Below, in pieces: positions 23,847 to 33,117 of a stretch of 64,000 nt of DNA (the stretch's first letter is position 1; every line of letters begins with the position of its first letter). The position numbers and the translations under genes are program-made. The stretch lies in contig SVSE01000005.1 in assembly GCA_015064445.1 (NCBI GenBank), positions 84,164-148,163 of the forward strand, in the 5' to 3' direction. A model generated the notes under the pieces. That model was not told where the DNA came from. It saw only the letters and a program-made list of their open reading frames with translations, and ran no database searches. Source of the DNA: Oscillospiraceae bacterium (lineage in GTDB: Bacteria > Bacillota > Clostridia > Oscillospirales > CAG-272).

Positions 23847-26522
23847 ATGACAGATATCAAAAAGGGATTAAGCGAGGCAGAGGTAAGGGCGTCTTGCGAA
23901 AGGCACGGTGCAAACAAGCTCCCGAGCGAAAAGAAAAGGGGCTTTTTTAAATCGTTTTTTCAAAACCTGTCCGATCCTATAATAAGAGTGCTTATCGTGG
24001 CGCTTTTTCTAAATATTATATTTATGTTTCCCAACATAAACTACTTCGAGGCTGGTGGGATTGCAATGTCAATTCTTATTGCAACTCTCGTTTCCACCCT
24101 GTCGGAGTTTTCAAGCGATAATGCCTTTGAAAAGCTAAAGGCGCAATCCGAAAATACACCTTGTCGTGTTAGGCGTGGTGGAAATGTGATAGAAATCCCC
24201 ACCGAGAGCTTGGTGGTTGGCGACATAATCCTAATATCCTCGGGCGAGAGGGCAGGCGCTGATATGATAATTCGACAGGGAAATGTCACCGTCGACGAAA
24301 GCGCACTCACGGGCGAGAGCACAGAAATTAAAAAGATAGCTCTTGATGGCAAGGCACAAAGAGAAAACACAATCTTAAAGGGAAGCCTTATTCTCTCAGG
24401 CGTTGCCGAGTGTGAAATAACCGAGGTCGGACAAAATACATATTACGGCAAGGTGGCAGCCGAGCTAACTCAAAGCACACGCCCAAGCCCCTTAAAGCAT
24501 CGACTTGGTGCACTCGCAAAAAGCATCAGCATTCTCGGCTATATAGCCTCAGCGCTTATCGCACTTGCATACCTGTTCAATGTCTTTTTCATTGATAGCC
24601 ATATGAATATGGCAGAGGTTCTTTTAAAGGCAAAGGACATAAAATTCGTTCTTTCAAGCCTGCTTGGCGCGCTGACACTTGCAGTATCAATAATCGTTGT
24701 GGCTGTCCCAGAGGGGCTTCCTATGATGATAACTGTGGTTTTGTCCTCTAATATGAAAAAGATGATAAAGGACTCCGTTATCGTGCGCAAGCTTGTCGGA
24801 ATCGAAACCTCGGGAAGCTTAAACATTCTCTTTACCGATAAAACAGGCACGCTAACCGAGGGGACGCTCAAGGCAAAGGAAATATATGACGCACAGGGCA
24901 ACTCCTATTCCTCGCTTTCCGACATCAAAAAGGACTTGGAATACCGAAAATACCTCTCCCTGTGTGCGTTATATTGCAATAGTGCAAGCTATAATGGCAA
25001 AAGAGTAATAGGCTCGGACGCAACTGATAGAGCGATTATGGAGCTCGTGAGGGGCGAAAAAATAAACGCCGAGCTTCTTAACAAAAATCCATTTGATAGC
25101 ACTAAAAAGTATATGAGTGTGTCGGTTAAATGCTCACTTGGTAAAATAGCATTTTTCAAGGGCGCACCCGAAAAGCTTCTTTTGTCAAGCGATACATATC
25201 TTGACGCAGACGGAAGCGTAAAAGAGCTTAAAAGCAAGGAATATCTTTACAAAAAATTAAAGGAGCTAACCAGCGCATCATATCGTGTGGTAGCTCTTGG
25301 AATGAAAATGAATGGCGATGAGTCACTCGATAAAATAACCTTTATCGGCTTTGTTGCAATACGCGACAAGATACGAAGAGAGGTCTATGGCGCTATAAAA
25401 GAGGTAATAGGTGCAGGCGTTGGCGTTGTAATGATAACAGGCGATAACGCAGACACAGCAAGGGCAATCGCCAAGGAATGTGGCATTATTTCCTCGTATA
25501 GTAAGCGGAAAACGGTCCTGACAGGCGAACAGCTTGCCACTATGACCGATGATGAGATAGCCAAGACTCTGCCAAGCCTCGCAGTAATCGCAAGGGCGCT
25601 ACCGTCAGATAAAAGCCGACTTGTGCGAATAGCGCAGAGCGAGGGGCTTGTCGTTGGTATGACAGGCGACGGAATAAACGATGCGTCCTCGCTTAAAAGC
25701 GCAGATGTCGGCTTCGCTATGGGCTCAGGCACGGAGGTAGCCAAGGAGGCAAGCGATATCGTAATTTCCGATAACAATTTTGCCTCAATTGTCAAGGCAA
25801 TTCTATACGGACGCACGATTTTTGAGTCGATTCGCAAATTCATAGTCTTTCAGCTTACAATGAATTTGGGCGCAGTCGGAATATCTCTTATCGGCCCATT
25901 TATAGGCATTGAAAATCCAGTAACAGTAAGCCAAATGCTGTGGATAAATATTATAATGGACACCTTAGGCGCACTCGCCTTTGCGAGCGAGCCCTCGGAG
26001 AAGGCATTTATGCTTCAAAAGCCAAAATCAAGAGACGAAAAAATCATATCAAAGCCGATGCTTTCCAAAATTGTTGCAAACGGAATTTTCATTCTGCTTC
26101 TGTGCGTTTGGTTCTTAAAAAGCGACACAGTGTCGATGATTTTGATGCGTGGCGATGAAAAATACCTGCTCAGCGCATTTTTTTGTATGTTCATCTTTAC
26201 GGGAATTTTCGTCTGCTTTACCTCTCGAACCTCGCGCCTTAATCTACTTGCCCACCTAAAAGAGAACAAATCCTTTATTTTCATAATGCTTTTAATATCA
26301 TTTATGCAAATGGGCTTTATTTATTTTGGTGGCGATATCTTTCGTGCAGTTCCTCTTAAGGCGCACGATCTGCTTTGCATTATCGCGATTTCATCAAGCG
26401 TCGTGGTGTTTGATTTCATTAGAAAGGTCTTTGGTAAATTAAAGTCATATAAGTCAAGACGTGCGAATAAGCATTTAATAAAGAAAAAACAAATTGGAGG
26501 AAAAGCAAATGTCATCGAATAA
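23847..26522 (+). CDS. P-type Ca2+-transporting ATPase (PMCA-like)
   Basis: 891 residues, a P2-type cation pump exporting Ca2+. Landmarks in order: TGES of the actuator domain, VAVPEGLP in helix M4, the phosphorylated aspartate in DKTGTLTEG, KGAPEKLL, and MTGDGINDASSL at the hinge. Helix M6 reads WINIIMDTLGALAFASEP, matching the plasma-membrane (IIB) calcium pumps more than the SERCA type. Ten membrane helices fit. The stop overlaps the start of the S1-domain gene by 14 bases. The C-terminal basic tail might be regulatory. Confidence 0.93.
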   Translation: MTDIKKGLSEAEVRASCERHGANKLPSEKKRGFFKSFFQNLSDPIIRVLIVALFLNIIFMFPNINYFEAGGIAMSILIATLVSTLSEFSSDNAFEKLKAQSENTPCRVRRGGNVIEIPTESLVVGDIILISSGERAGADMIIRQGNVTVDESALTGESTEIKKIALDGKAQRENTILKGSLILSGVAECEITEVGQNTYYGKVAAELTQSTRPSPLKHRLGALAKSISILGYIASALIALAYLFNVFFIDSHMNMAEVLLKAKDIKFVLSSLLGALTLAVSIIVVAVPEGLPMMITVVLSSNMKKMIKDSVIVRKLVGIETSGSLNILFTDKTGTLTEGTLKAKEIYDAQGNSYSSLSDIKKDLEYRKYLSLCALYCNSASYNGKRVIGSDATDRAIMELVRGEKINAELLNKNPFDSTKKYMSVSVKCSLGKIAFFKGAPEKLLLSSDTYLDADGSVKELKSKEYLYKKLKELTSASYRVVALGMKMNGDESLDKITFIGFVAIRDKIRREVYGAIKEVIGAGVGVVMITGDNADTARAIAKECGIISSYSKRKTVLTGEQLATMTDDEIAKTLPSLAVIARALPSDKSRLVRIAQSEGLVVGMTGDGINDASSLKSADVGFAMGSGTEVAKEASDIVISDNNFASIVKAILYGRTIFESIRKFIVFQLTMNLGAVGISLIGPFIGIENPVTVSQMLWINIIMDTLGALAFASEPSEKAFMLQKPKSRDEKIISKPMLSKIVANGIFILLLCVWFLKSDTVSMILMRGDEKYLLSAFFCMFIFTGIFVCFTSRTSRLNLLAHLKENKSFIFIMLLISFMQMGFIYFGGDIFRAVPLKAHDLLCIIAISSSVVVFDFIRKVFGKLKSYKSRRANKHLIKKKQIGGKANVIE

Positions 26523-27444
26523 ATATCTGCCCGAGGGCTCACTAATCGGCACAAGCGAGAACAGAGAATATATATCAACTCTTCACGGCCTTGAAAGGGC
26601 GAGGGCAGAGGGCAAAATCCTTGAGGGAGTGGTTGCCTTTTGCGATAGTGATACATATACAATGCATATAGACCTTTACGGAGTTGACGGAATAATAGAG
26701 CGTGAGGAAGCGCTTTTAGCCCCCGAGATAAAGGACATCGCAATTATCACAAGAGTAGGCAAGGCAGTAGCCTTTAAGGTGCTTCAAATAATAAATGATG
26801 ATCTGTCGCACCCTGTTGCGATTTTGTCAAGAAAGGAAGCGCAAAGGGAATGCGTTGAGCAGTATCTTATGGATCTGATTCCGGGCGATATAATCCCCGC
26901 TAAAACCACACATTTTGAGCCCTTTGGCGCATTTGTCGATATAGGCTGTGGCATACCGTCGCTTATGAGCGTTGATAGCATTTCAATATCAAGAATTCCA
27001 GGCCCACAGGAAAGATTTTTCTTGCGTGAGGATATAAGCGTTGTCGTCAAAAGCATAGATTACGATAATGCGAGAATATTCGTTTCTACAAGAGAGCTTC
27101 TCGGCACTTGGGAGGAAAACGCATCGAGATTTGCTGTGGGGCAGACCGTTTCGGGAATTATAAGAAGCGTAGAGGATTATGGAGTTTTCGTCGAGCTCTC
27201 GCCCAATCTTGCAGGACTTGCCGAGCTAAGAGATGGCGTAGAGGCAGGACAGGGCTGTGCAGTCTACATAAAAAGCATTATGCCCGACAAAATGAAAATA
27301 AAGCTCGTGATAATCGATACGTATGAAAGAGAAGAACGCAAAAAGCCCCTTGAATATTTCATAAATCCCGAGCAAACAAGCCATATAGATTATTGGAAAT
27401 ACTCCCCCGACTCCTGCCGTCGAATAATCGAAACTGTATTTTGA
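26509..27444 (+). CDS. S1-domain RNA-binding protein
   Basis: About 311 residues. Two S1 OB-folds are visible: GDIIPAKTTHFEPFGAFVDIG (near residue 125) and GQTVSGIIRSVEDYGVFVEL (near 210). The N-terminal region (about 30-110) is a further beta-rich domain that may be a diverged S1. It resembles the short S1-like proteins of Clostridia rather than full-length ribosomal S1. The start at 26509 follows TTGGAGGAAA and overlaps the calcium pump gene, so expression is probably coupled. Confidence 0.85.
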   Translation: MSSNKYLPEGSLIGTSENREYISTLHGLERARAEGKILEGVVAFCDSDTYTMHIDLYGVDGIIEREEALLAPEIKDIAIITRVGKAVAFKVLQIINDDLSHPVAILSRKEAQRECVEQYLMDLIPGDIIPAKTTHFEPFGAFVDIGCGIPSLMSVDSISISRIPGPQERFFLREDISVVVKSIDYDNARIFVSTRELLGTWEENASRFAVGQTVSGIIRSVEDYGVFVELSPNLAGLAELRDGVEAGQGCAVYIKSIMPDKMKIKLVIIDTYEREERKKPLEYFINPEQTSHIDYWKYSPDSCRRIIETVF

Positions 27445-27478
27445 AAAAACTCCACGCTCAAAAAGCGTGGAGTTTTTG
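27444..27478 (+). terminator. Terminator of the Ca2+-ATPase/S1 operon
   Basis: AAAACTCCACGCT and AGCGTGGAGTTTTT form a strong stem. Confidence 0.88.
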
Positions 27479-27494
27479 TGTATTTTTGGTAAAA

Positions 27495-27565
27495 ATGCAC
27501 AAAAATCGGGGGGGGGTATTTGTTTATTGTGCATATTGACAAATATATCTCGCGTATGTTAAAAT
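27495..27565 (+). promoter_or_regulatory. G-tract promoter cassette of the first BspA-like gene
   Basis: ATGCACAA (27495-27502) and TTGTGCAT (27527-27534) are inverted repeats flanking a run of nine Gs (27508-27516). TTGACA (27536-27541) follows directly, with TAAAAT (27560-27565) as -10. A nearly identical cassette with ten Gs lies at 40958-41026. Homopolymer G tracts in promoters of surface genes are classic sites of slipped-strand phase variation. Confidence 0.75.
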
Positions 27566-27621
27566 TATTATATAAAAAAATTATTCTAAATGCGTGCGTA
27601 AATCGCGAGAAAGGATTTTCT

Positions 27622-29337
27622 ATGAAAAAGAAACTATTCATGTTGGTTGCGATAATTGCCATCGCTTTGTCAATTTTCGTAATTTCAGCAAATGCTGCTG
27701 AAACCACAGTTGAAAACGAAAATTTCCAAGGTGGCGTTCTCTACAAGTCAACAACAAACGAATTCGGAACTGTAAACTATGTTGCAGACGGAGTAGCAAT
27801 TAACTCCGATAGCTATCTTGATAGCACAGCAAGAGTAGTTTTGAAAAATTCCGACGGAACGTATTCTACCTACCCAACCTATTATTTGATGAAAAATAAG
27901 GACTGGCAGGGAGCATATTGGGACACTGCAACTCTTTCAGCGTTGGCAGAAGAAACATACCAAACTACTGTATCAGTTGCAAGAATAGAATTCCCTGAAG
28001 GAACCACTGGAATTAGAGGCTCTAGCTTTAAGGGCAACACGGAATTGGTTTATATAAAACTCGCATCTACCATCACTAAGTTGCATGGTAATTCTTTTCA
28101 GAATTGTTCGAATTTGGCTACTGTTGAATTCGTTTATGATTACGAAGCATATCCCGAGTATGGTTCTGCTTTAACAGAGATTGGAAACGGAGCAGTATTT
28201 TCGGGCTGTACATCACTTACAAGCATTACTTTGCCGAACTCTGTTACAAAAATTGGTAATTCAGCGTTTTCCAGCTGTACAGGCTTGAGCTATCTTAATC
28301 CTGGCTTGAATTTCACATCAATAGATGGTGGTGCTACATTTGGCACCCCTGCAAATCTTAAATCATTGATTTTAACACATAATTTTTTGGGAGCTAATAG
28401 AATGTTTGGAGAAACCAACAAATACTCCTATGGAACGGATTTTGTTGTTTACTATACAGGCTCGTTTAGCCAGGCACAGACACTTCAAGCTGTTTCAGGT
28501 CTCCCATACGAGATAACAAAGTCGACTCTTGTTTCCTACGATGATTTCACAGATGAAGGCTTCGTAAGAGATGCATCACTTCACTATTTCGTTTATGGCT
28601 ATAACGTTTGCGACGCATTCTATAACGGAAATCACAACTACGAGGGCACAGGAAACTGTCTTGACGGCGTAGAGTGCACACAGTGCCATGATGAGATAGA
28701 AAGCTTTACAGGTCATAATATGGTAGAAACACTTGTTTATGCTAATGGCTTTACAGGCGCTGGTATTTACAATAAATTCTGCGCTAACGCAAGTGATTGT
28801 ACAGTGGATAAAATCACCAACGAAGAAAAGCCAGCAATCTTTGTTATGAATGAGAATAATGGCTTCTCAACAAAGGGCGAGGATGGAATCGCATTCGGAG
28901 GCTATGAGCTTAATGCAGGTGCTCTTGATGAGTATAATAGAGTGAATATGGATGCAACTGTAAAGTACGGTGTTATACTTATCAACCCTGATTATCTTGA
29001 CGGTAAGGAAAGCTTCTTTGTAAATGGAGAGGTAAATGCAACTAAGGGCTTTATTCAGACTGATATGTCAAGCGCAAGATATGCAAATATCTCAATTGCA
29101 GTAACAGGCTTTAAGGGAAATGCAGAAAACCTTTCACTCATTCTTGCAATCTACGCTTATACCGATGAAAATGACGTTGAATTTATTCAATCAAAAACAA
29201 CAGAGTGTGCAAGCGCGAAGGTAACACTTGGCACAGATACACTCTATACAGTAACACTTGCTTCAGTTAAGGCAGGCAACTCAAATCTTTCCGACCTTGG
29301 CGAATACGTAATGCCAAGCAAGAGAGAACAAGAATAA
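27622..29337 (+). CDS. BspA-like leucine-rich-repeat secreted protein 1
   Basis: 571 residues. A signal peptide (LFMLVAIIAIALSIFVISANA) is followed by LRR_5/BspA repeats (about 110-270), for example FSGCTSLTSITLPNSVTKIG and NSAFSSCTGLSYL. Then comes a cysteine module (NCLDGVECTQC, then YNKFCANASDC) and a roughly 150-residue C-terminal domain starting near GFSTKGEDGIAFGGY and ending PSKREQE. There is no LPxTG, SLH or membrane anchor, so attachment to the cell is unexplained. BspA-type repeats mediate adhesion to host proteins or other bacteria. The ATG at 27622 is chosen for its AGAAAGGA and signal peptide. There is no adjacent AraC regulator, but a G-tract promoter is present. Confidence 0.85.
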   Translation: MKKKLFMLVAIIAIALSIFVISANAAETTVENENFQGGVLYKSTTNEFGTVNYVADGVAINSDSYLDSTARVVLKNSDGTYSTYPTYYLMKNKDWQGAYWDTATLSALAEETYQTTVSVARIEFPEGTTGIRGSSFKGNTELVYIKLASTITKLHGNSFQNCSNLATVEFVYDYEAYPEYGSALTEIGNGAVFSGCTSLTSITLPNSVTKIGNSAFSSCTGLSYLNPGLNFTSIDGGATFGTPANLKSLILTHNFLGANRMFGETNKYSYGTDFVVYYTGSFSQAQTLQAVSGLPYEITKSTLVSYDDFTDEGFVRDASLHYFVYGYNVCDAFYNGNHNYEGTGNCLDGVECTQCHDEIESFTGHNMVETLVYANGFTGAGIYNKFCANASDCTVDKITNEEKPAIFVMNENNGFSTKGEDGIAFGGYELNAGALDEYNRVNMDATVKYGVILINPDYLDGKESFFVNGEVNATKGFIQTDMSSARYANISIAVTGFKGNAENLSLILAIYAYTDENDVEFIQSKTTECASAKVTLGTDTLYTVTLASVKAGNSNLSDLGEYVMPSKREQE

Positions 29338-29349
29338 AACAAAAGGCAC

Positions 29350-29732
29350 TCAAGGGCTGATGTTCTTAGCGGAGAATTGACACTTTGACAAAAGTGCAAG
29401 CATCGCATTTGTCTGGTCAAACGCATATATGGGCTAAGCCCAAACCCTTATTACAAACAGAAAGAGCAAGAATAGAAGGATTTTCTCCTCTTATTCTTGC
29501 TCTTGTTTTTCTTTCTGTCGATATGTGAGCTTCGCCCACTCGATATGTTCTCGCTTTGCTCGAACTCGATATATTGTCACTCCGTGCCAATTCGATATGA
29601 GATAAATCCCTCGTTTGCGAAGCAAACATATCGAGTGCGTCAGCACATATCGAACGCCGCAGGCGTATATCGAAAATCCCGTGAGGGATTTATCTCGATG
29701 CGTGATACTCCGTTAAGAGTATCACGCTATGA
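29350..29732. mobile_element. Transposase-less inserted element 1, in a terminator loop
   Basis: The GGCACTCA...TGAGTGCC terminator that is compact elsewhere (45903, 48463) is split here by about 380 bases. The two ends are inverted: the left end contains TGATGTTCTTAGCGGAGAAT and the right end, reversed, the related TGATACTCTTAACGGAGTAT; each end is itself a hairpin. Inside are a terminator-like stem (29463-29474 with 29492-29503 plus T run) and the TCGATAT hairpin array. There is no protein-coding frame, so it would need a transposase in trans. Confidence 0.65.
29518..29673. repeat. TCGATAT/ATATCGA hairpin array
   Basis: The linker TCGATAT occurs at 29518, 29540, 29566 and 29592, and its inverse ATATCGA at 29628, 29647 and 29667. 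Each interval is a different small hairpin, for example ATTG..CAAT with CAC/GTG (29573-29591), GTGC-GTCA-GCAC (29635-29646) and ACGCC-GCA-GGCGT (29654-29666). Left and right linkers can pair with each other, which would stack opposed hairpins as successive four-way junctions. Confidence 0.7.
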
Positions 29733-29774
29733 GTGCCTTTTTCTTTTTCATAAAATGCTCAGTGCTTTAGAAGG

Positions 29775-30620
29775 TTATTTGTGATTTTTCCTAAACTCAG
29801 AGGGAGACATGCCCGTGTACTTTTTAAAGATTTTGCTAAAAAAGTACTGGTCCTTGTAGCCCGAGGCTACGCCGACTGAGCTTATTTCCATATCGGTTGT
29901 CAAAAGAAGCTCACGAGCCCTTTCAAGCCTTAATGTAAGTATATATTCGCTTGGCGATTTTCCCATTTCTTTGGAAAAGAGAGTAATATATCTTGAATTA
30001 CTAAGGCTTTCCATTTTTGCAAGCTCGGGAATTTGTATTTTTTGAGCAAAATTTTCGTGAATATATTTAATTGATTTTTTAAATGTACGATAACCACTGC
30101 TTTTTACTCTATCTGTGGCGATAGTTAGTAAAATTTCCTCTAATAGACAGGCAAGAGAATATTGCAAAAAAGGAGCGGTGGTCATATACTTTTCAATTAA
30201 CTTGTCAAAAAGAGCTTTGATTTTGGGAGAAAACTCGTTTTCTAACGCAAAGGGCTCTAAGGAAAAACCCAAATCTGTTAAAAATTTTTCTGCGTGCGAG
30301 CCTGTAAAATGGGCGCAAAGGTATTTTGACGGTGGCTCTCCCCAGTAATGATATTTGAATTTTGGTGGAAACATTACAACAGCACCCTTTTTTAGGTTAT
30401 AAACCGTGTCGTTTATTTTAGTGCTGAAAATTCCATCTGTTACATAAATTAGAAAATAATCATCTCGTCCCTCACAGTTGTATGTATTATACGAAAAGGG
30501 CGGAACTGTTGTAAAGCAATCGTTTGCAAGGTTCACAATCAATGGCGCATCAAACGATTTTTTGCTTTTGTTGTTTAATATTTTCACGTTTCTATAACAA
30601 GCATGCCATAAGCCATTCAT
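29775..30620 (-). CDS. AraC-family transcriptional regulator (paired with BspA-like gene 2)
   Basis: About 281 residues: an N-terminal cupin-like ligand-sensing domain (DGIFSTKINDTVYNLKKGAVVMFPP) and a C-terminal pair of helix-turn-helix motifs (ELAKMESLSNSRYITLFSKEMG, then ISSVGVASGYKDQYFFSKIFKKYTGMSPSEFR). AraC activators of this form usually sense sugars. It is transcribed away from the BspA-like gene at 30796, sharing a 175-bp control region. The start at 30620 is preferred over an upstream TTG because GGGGGA is correctly spaced. Confidence 0.88.
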   Translation of the reverse strand: MNGLWHACYRNVKILNNKSKKSFDAPLIVNLANDCFTTVPPFSYNTYNCEGRDDYFLIYVTDGIFSTKINDTVYNLKKGAVVMFPPKFKYHYWGEPPSKYLCAHFTGSHAEKFLTDLGFSLEPFALENEFSPKIKALFDKLIEKYMTTAPFLQYSLACLLEEILLTIATDRVKSSGYRTFKKSIKYIHENFAQKIQIPELAKMESLSNSRYITLFSKEMGKSPSEYILTLRLERARELLLTTDMEISSVGVASGYKDQYFFSKIFKKYTGMSPSEFRKNHK

Positions 30621-30687
30621 AAGCCATTTATCCCCCAAAACGAAAAGTGCGCAGTAAAATAATACAAATATTCGATAAAATAGTCTA

Positions 30688-30716
30688 TTTACAATTCTTT
30701 GTAATTAGTATAAAAT
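30688..30716 (+). promoter_or_regulatory. Promoter and palindrome between AraC and BspA-like gene 2
   Basis: TTTACA (30688-30693) and TAAAAT (30711-30716) with 17-base spacing point toward the BspA-like gene. TTACAA-TTCT-TTGTAA (30689-30704) is a perfect inverted repeat overlapping the -35 box and is a candidate operator for the divergent regulator. Confidence 0.5.
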
Positions 30717-30795
30717 AAAAGTACAAAATTGTCAATGCTTTTAACTATTTTAAAATGTATTTGATAAAAAATCACAAACAAAACGAGGAGAAACT

Positions 30796-32747
30796 ATGAA
30801 AAAGAAATTGCTTTTCCTGGCGATTATGGTAATCGCACTTATGTCCGTGCTTGCTATCACAGTTAGCGCAGAGAATAACATTATCAAGCTAAGTGAGCTT
30901 CCAACGCTTGAACAAATCCACGCAAATCCAAGTGCGTATATTTCGCACCTTGACGAATTCGATAAGGACGACTACAAAACTTACAGAGACAAGGACTCTG
31001 CCTCTGTTATCGTATTTAGCGACCTTGCCGCAACCCCAACCTACTATGTATATCCAGCGTACTATTTTATAAGAAACTCTCAATGGAATCAGGCGACACA
31101 GTTGGCAAATTGAACGAGGCTATTGCAGCAGCTGACTCTACTGCCTTCGCAGGCTACACCGTAATGGGTAGAGGCGGAAGCTTGTATTACATCAGAATAG
31201 AAATGCCAACCTATGTTACAAAATTGGAAGCTTGGGCAAAGTTTGAGGGTAGCTCCAATGTAAAGGAAATTTATTTCCCAACACATATCGTTGAGGATGC
31301 TGAAACAGGTAAGCTCAAAGAGGTTGCTTATCTTACAACCATTGTAAACCAAAATATATTCTCCTCTTGCACAAAGCTTGAGGTTATCCATAACCATGAA
31401 TTTCTTCCAGCAGGTATAAATAATCCCGCCGGATTTGCAGGCTGTAGCTCGTTGAAATATTTCAAACTACCTGAAGGAATCACTTCAATTGCGTCTGACT
31501 TGTTTAGCGGATGCTCGTCTCTTGAAAGCGTTGAAATTCCTTACGGAGTTACTTCAATCGGTGCAAATGCATTTATGAATTGCGATAGCATAACTGAAAT
31601 CACGTTGCCTAACTCGGTTGTATCATTTGCTAAAAAATCCTTTGCATATATGGATAACCTTGAAACAATCAACTTTGGTGCAGGCTTAACCAACATTTAT
31701 GCATCTGACCATAACTGTGAAAACCTTGACGGATGTACAAAGCTTAAATATGTTTACTTGCCTGACACCTTTGCAACAACAGTTCAAAATACAGGAAATA
31801 ACATCCTTCAAACCGGTACAAACGTAACAATGTTCTTTACAGGAAATCTTGAACAGGCTGAAGCACTTAGAACAAAGCTTACAGCATCTGCAACAAATAA
31901 TCTTATCAAAAATGCAACGTTTATCGACTACACAGCACCCGAAAATGCTAACATAGACTTTAAAACCTATGCGCAAACCCAGGGCAAGACGATACTTGTT
32001 TATAACTACAACGAGTGTGAGGCATTCTACAACAACGATCACAATTATCAAAATGAAACAAACAACTGTCTTGACGGCGTAACCTGCACAAGATGCGACG
32101 ACAACGTTACTTCCTTTACTCAGCATAATATGAAGGAAACTCTCGTTTATGCGAACGGCTTTACAGCTGTTGGTGTTTACAACAAGTTCTGCACTAATGC
32201 AAGCAATTGCGCTTACGAAAAGGCTGAAAATGTAGAAGCGCCTGCAATATTTAAAACAAACGAAACAAACGGCTTCTCAACAAAGGGCGAGGACGGAATT
32301 GCGTTCGGTGGATTCGTCCTTGACTCAGAGGCTCTTGACGAGTACAATAGAGTAAACGGGGATGCAACCATAAAGTATGGTGTTATACTTATCAATCCTG
32401 ATTATCTTGACGGTAAGGAAAGCTTCTTTGTAAACGGAGAGGTAAACGCATCTAAGGGCTTTATTCAGACTGATATGTCAAACGCAAGATATGCAAATAT
32501 CTCAATTGCTATAACAGGCTTTAAGGGAAATGCAGAAAACCTTTCGCTCATTCTTGCAATCTACGCCTATACTGATGAAAACGATGTTGAATTCATTCAA
32601 TCTAAGGAAAGCGTTGCATATAGCGCAAAGGTAACTCTTGGTGCTGAGCGACTCTATGCAGTAACGCTCGCTTCCGTAAGAGACGGAGATAAAACACTCG
32701 CTGACCTTGACGAATATGTAATGCCAAGCAAGAGAGAACAAGAATAA
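30796..32747 (+). pseudogene. BspA-like secreted protein 2, single frameshift
   Basis: The first frame encodes a signal peptide (LLFLAIMVIALMSVLAITVSA) and about 100 residues, then stops at 31113. The next frame (from about 31085) continues with LRR_5 repeats (LFSGCSSLESVEIPYGVTSIG), the cysteine module and the shared C-terminal domain ending PSKREQE. Restoring one base near 31086 (for example TGGAAATCA instead of TGGAATCA) joins them into one protein of about 650 residues. It is either a recent mutation, reversible by slippage, or a sequencing error. Ribosome binding site AACGAGGAG precedes the start. Confidence 0.8.
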
Positions 32748-32765
32748 AACAAAAGGCACTCAATG

Positions 32766-33117
32766 GCGCACCTGCGATAAAGCAGGTGCGCCAACTCTAT
32801 TCGCCTGCGGAGAGTGATATGCACTTCGTGCGTGATATTGCCTTCGGCAGTGATATGCGCTACGCGCGTTTGAAATAACAAAGGCGAATAGAATATCACT
32901 GCGACCATCGGGAGCAATATCACTTTTGCGAAGCGAAAATATCACGCTGAGCTGTGCGAGGCATATCACTAAGAAGTTTTACCACCCGACACTACATCCA
33001 AAAGGTGTAACACACTATACCTTGCAGGGCAAGGTGTGTGAAAAGGAGCACGAACGAAAATGTCCGTGCTCCTTTTGTTGTATTGCGGTTAGTAAAATCT
33101 GCTTTATGGTAGGTATC
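32766..33117. mobile_element. Transposase-less inserted element 2 with TSD, in a terminator loop
   Basis: About 352 bases split a GGCACTCAATGAGTGCC terminator. The 5-bp sequence CAATG is present on both sides (32761-32765 and 33118-33122), fitting a target-site duplication. Left end ACCTGCGATAAAGCAG (32770-32785) and right end, inverted, ACCTACCATAAAGCAG (33099-33114) form terminal inverted repeats. The interior holds the GTGATAT hairpin array and a 12-bp terminator-like stem (33041-33052 with 33065-33076). No coding frame. Confidence 0.72.
32814..32969. repeat. GTGATAT/ATATCAC hairpin array
   Basis: GTGATAT occurs at 32814, 32832 and 32850, an exact 18-bp period. The 11-nt intervals are GCACTTCGTGC, TGCCTTCGGCA and GCGCTACGCGC: each a 4-bp stem with a 3-nt loop, but unrelated in sequence. 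The inverse linker ATATCAC follows at 32893, 32917, 32939 and 32963, with longer hairpins between. CTATTCGCC (32797-32805) and GGCGAATAG (32883-32891) enclose the left half. Confidence 0.75.

Noticed and set aside
29518..29673. Integron-type attC cassette sites
   Set aside because: The hairpins are too short, lack the R/L box asymmetry of attC, and no integron integrase or cassettes are present.
31083..31113. Programmed -1 frameshift in BspA-like gene 2
   Set aside because: No slippery heptamer and no downstream structure; the paralogues encode the region in one frame.
32814..32969. Possible CRISPR array (regularly spaced GTGATAT)
   Set aside because: Repeat units are only 7 nt, intervals are self-complementary hairpins of 11-17 nt, half of the units are inverted, and there are no cas genes.
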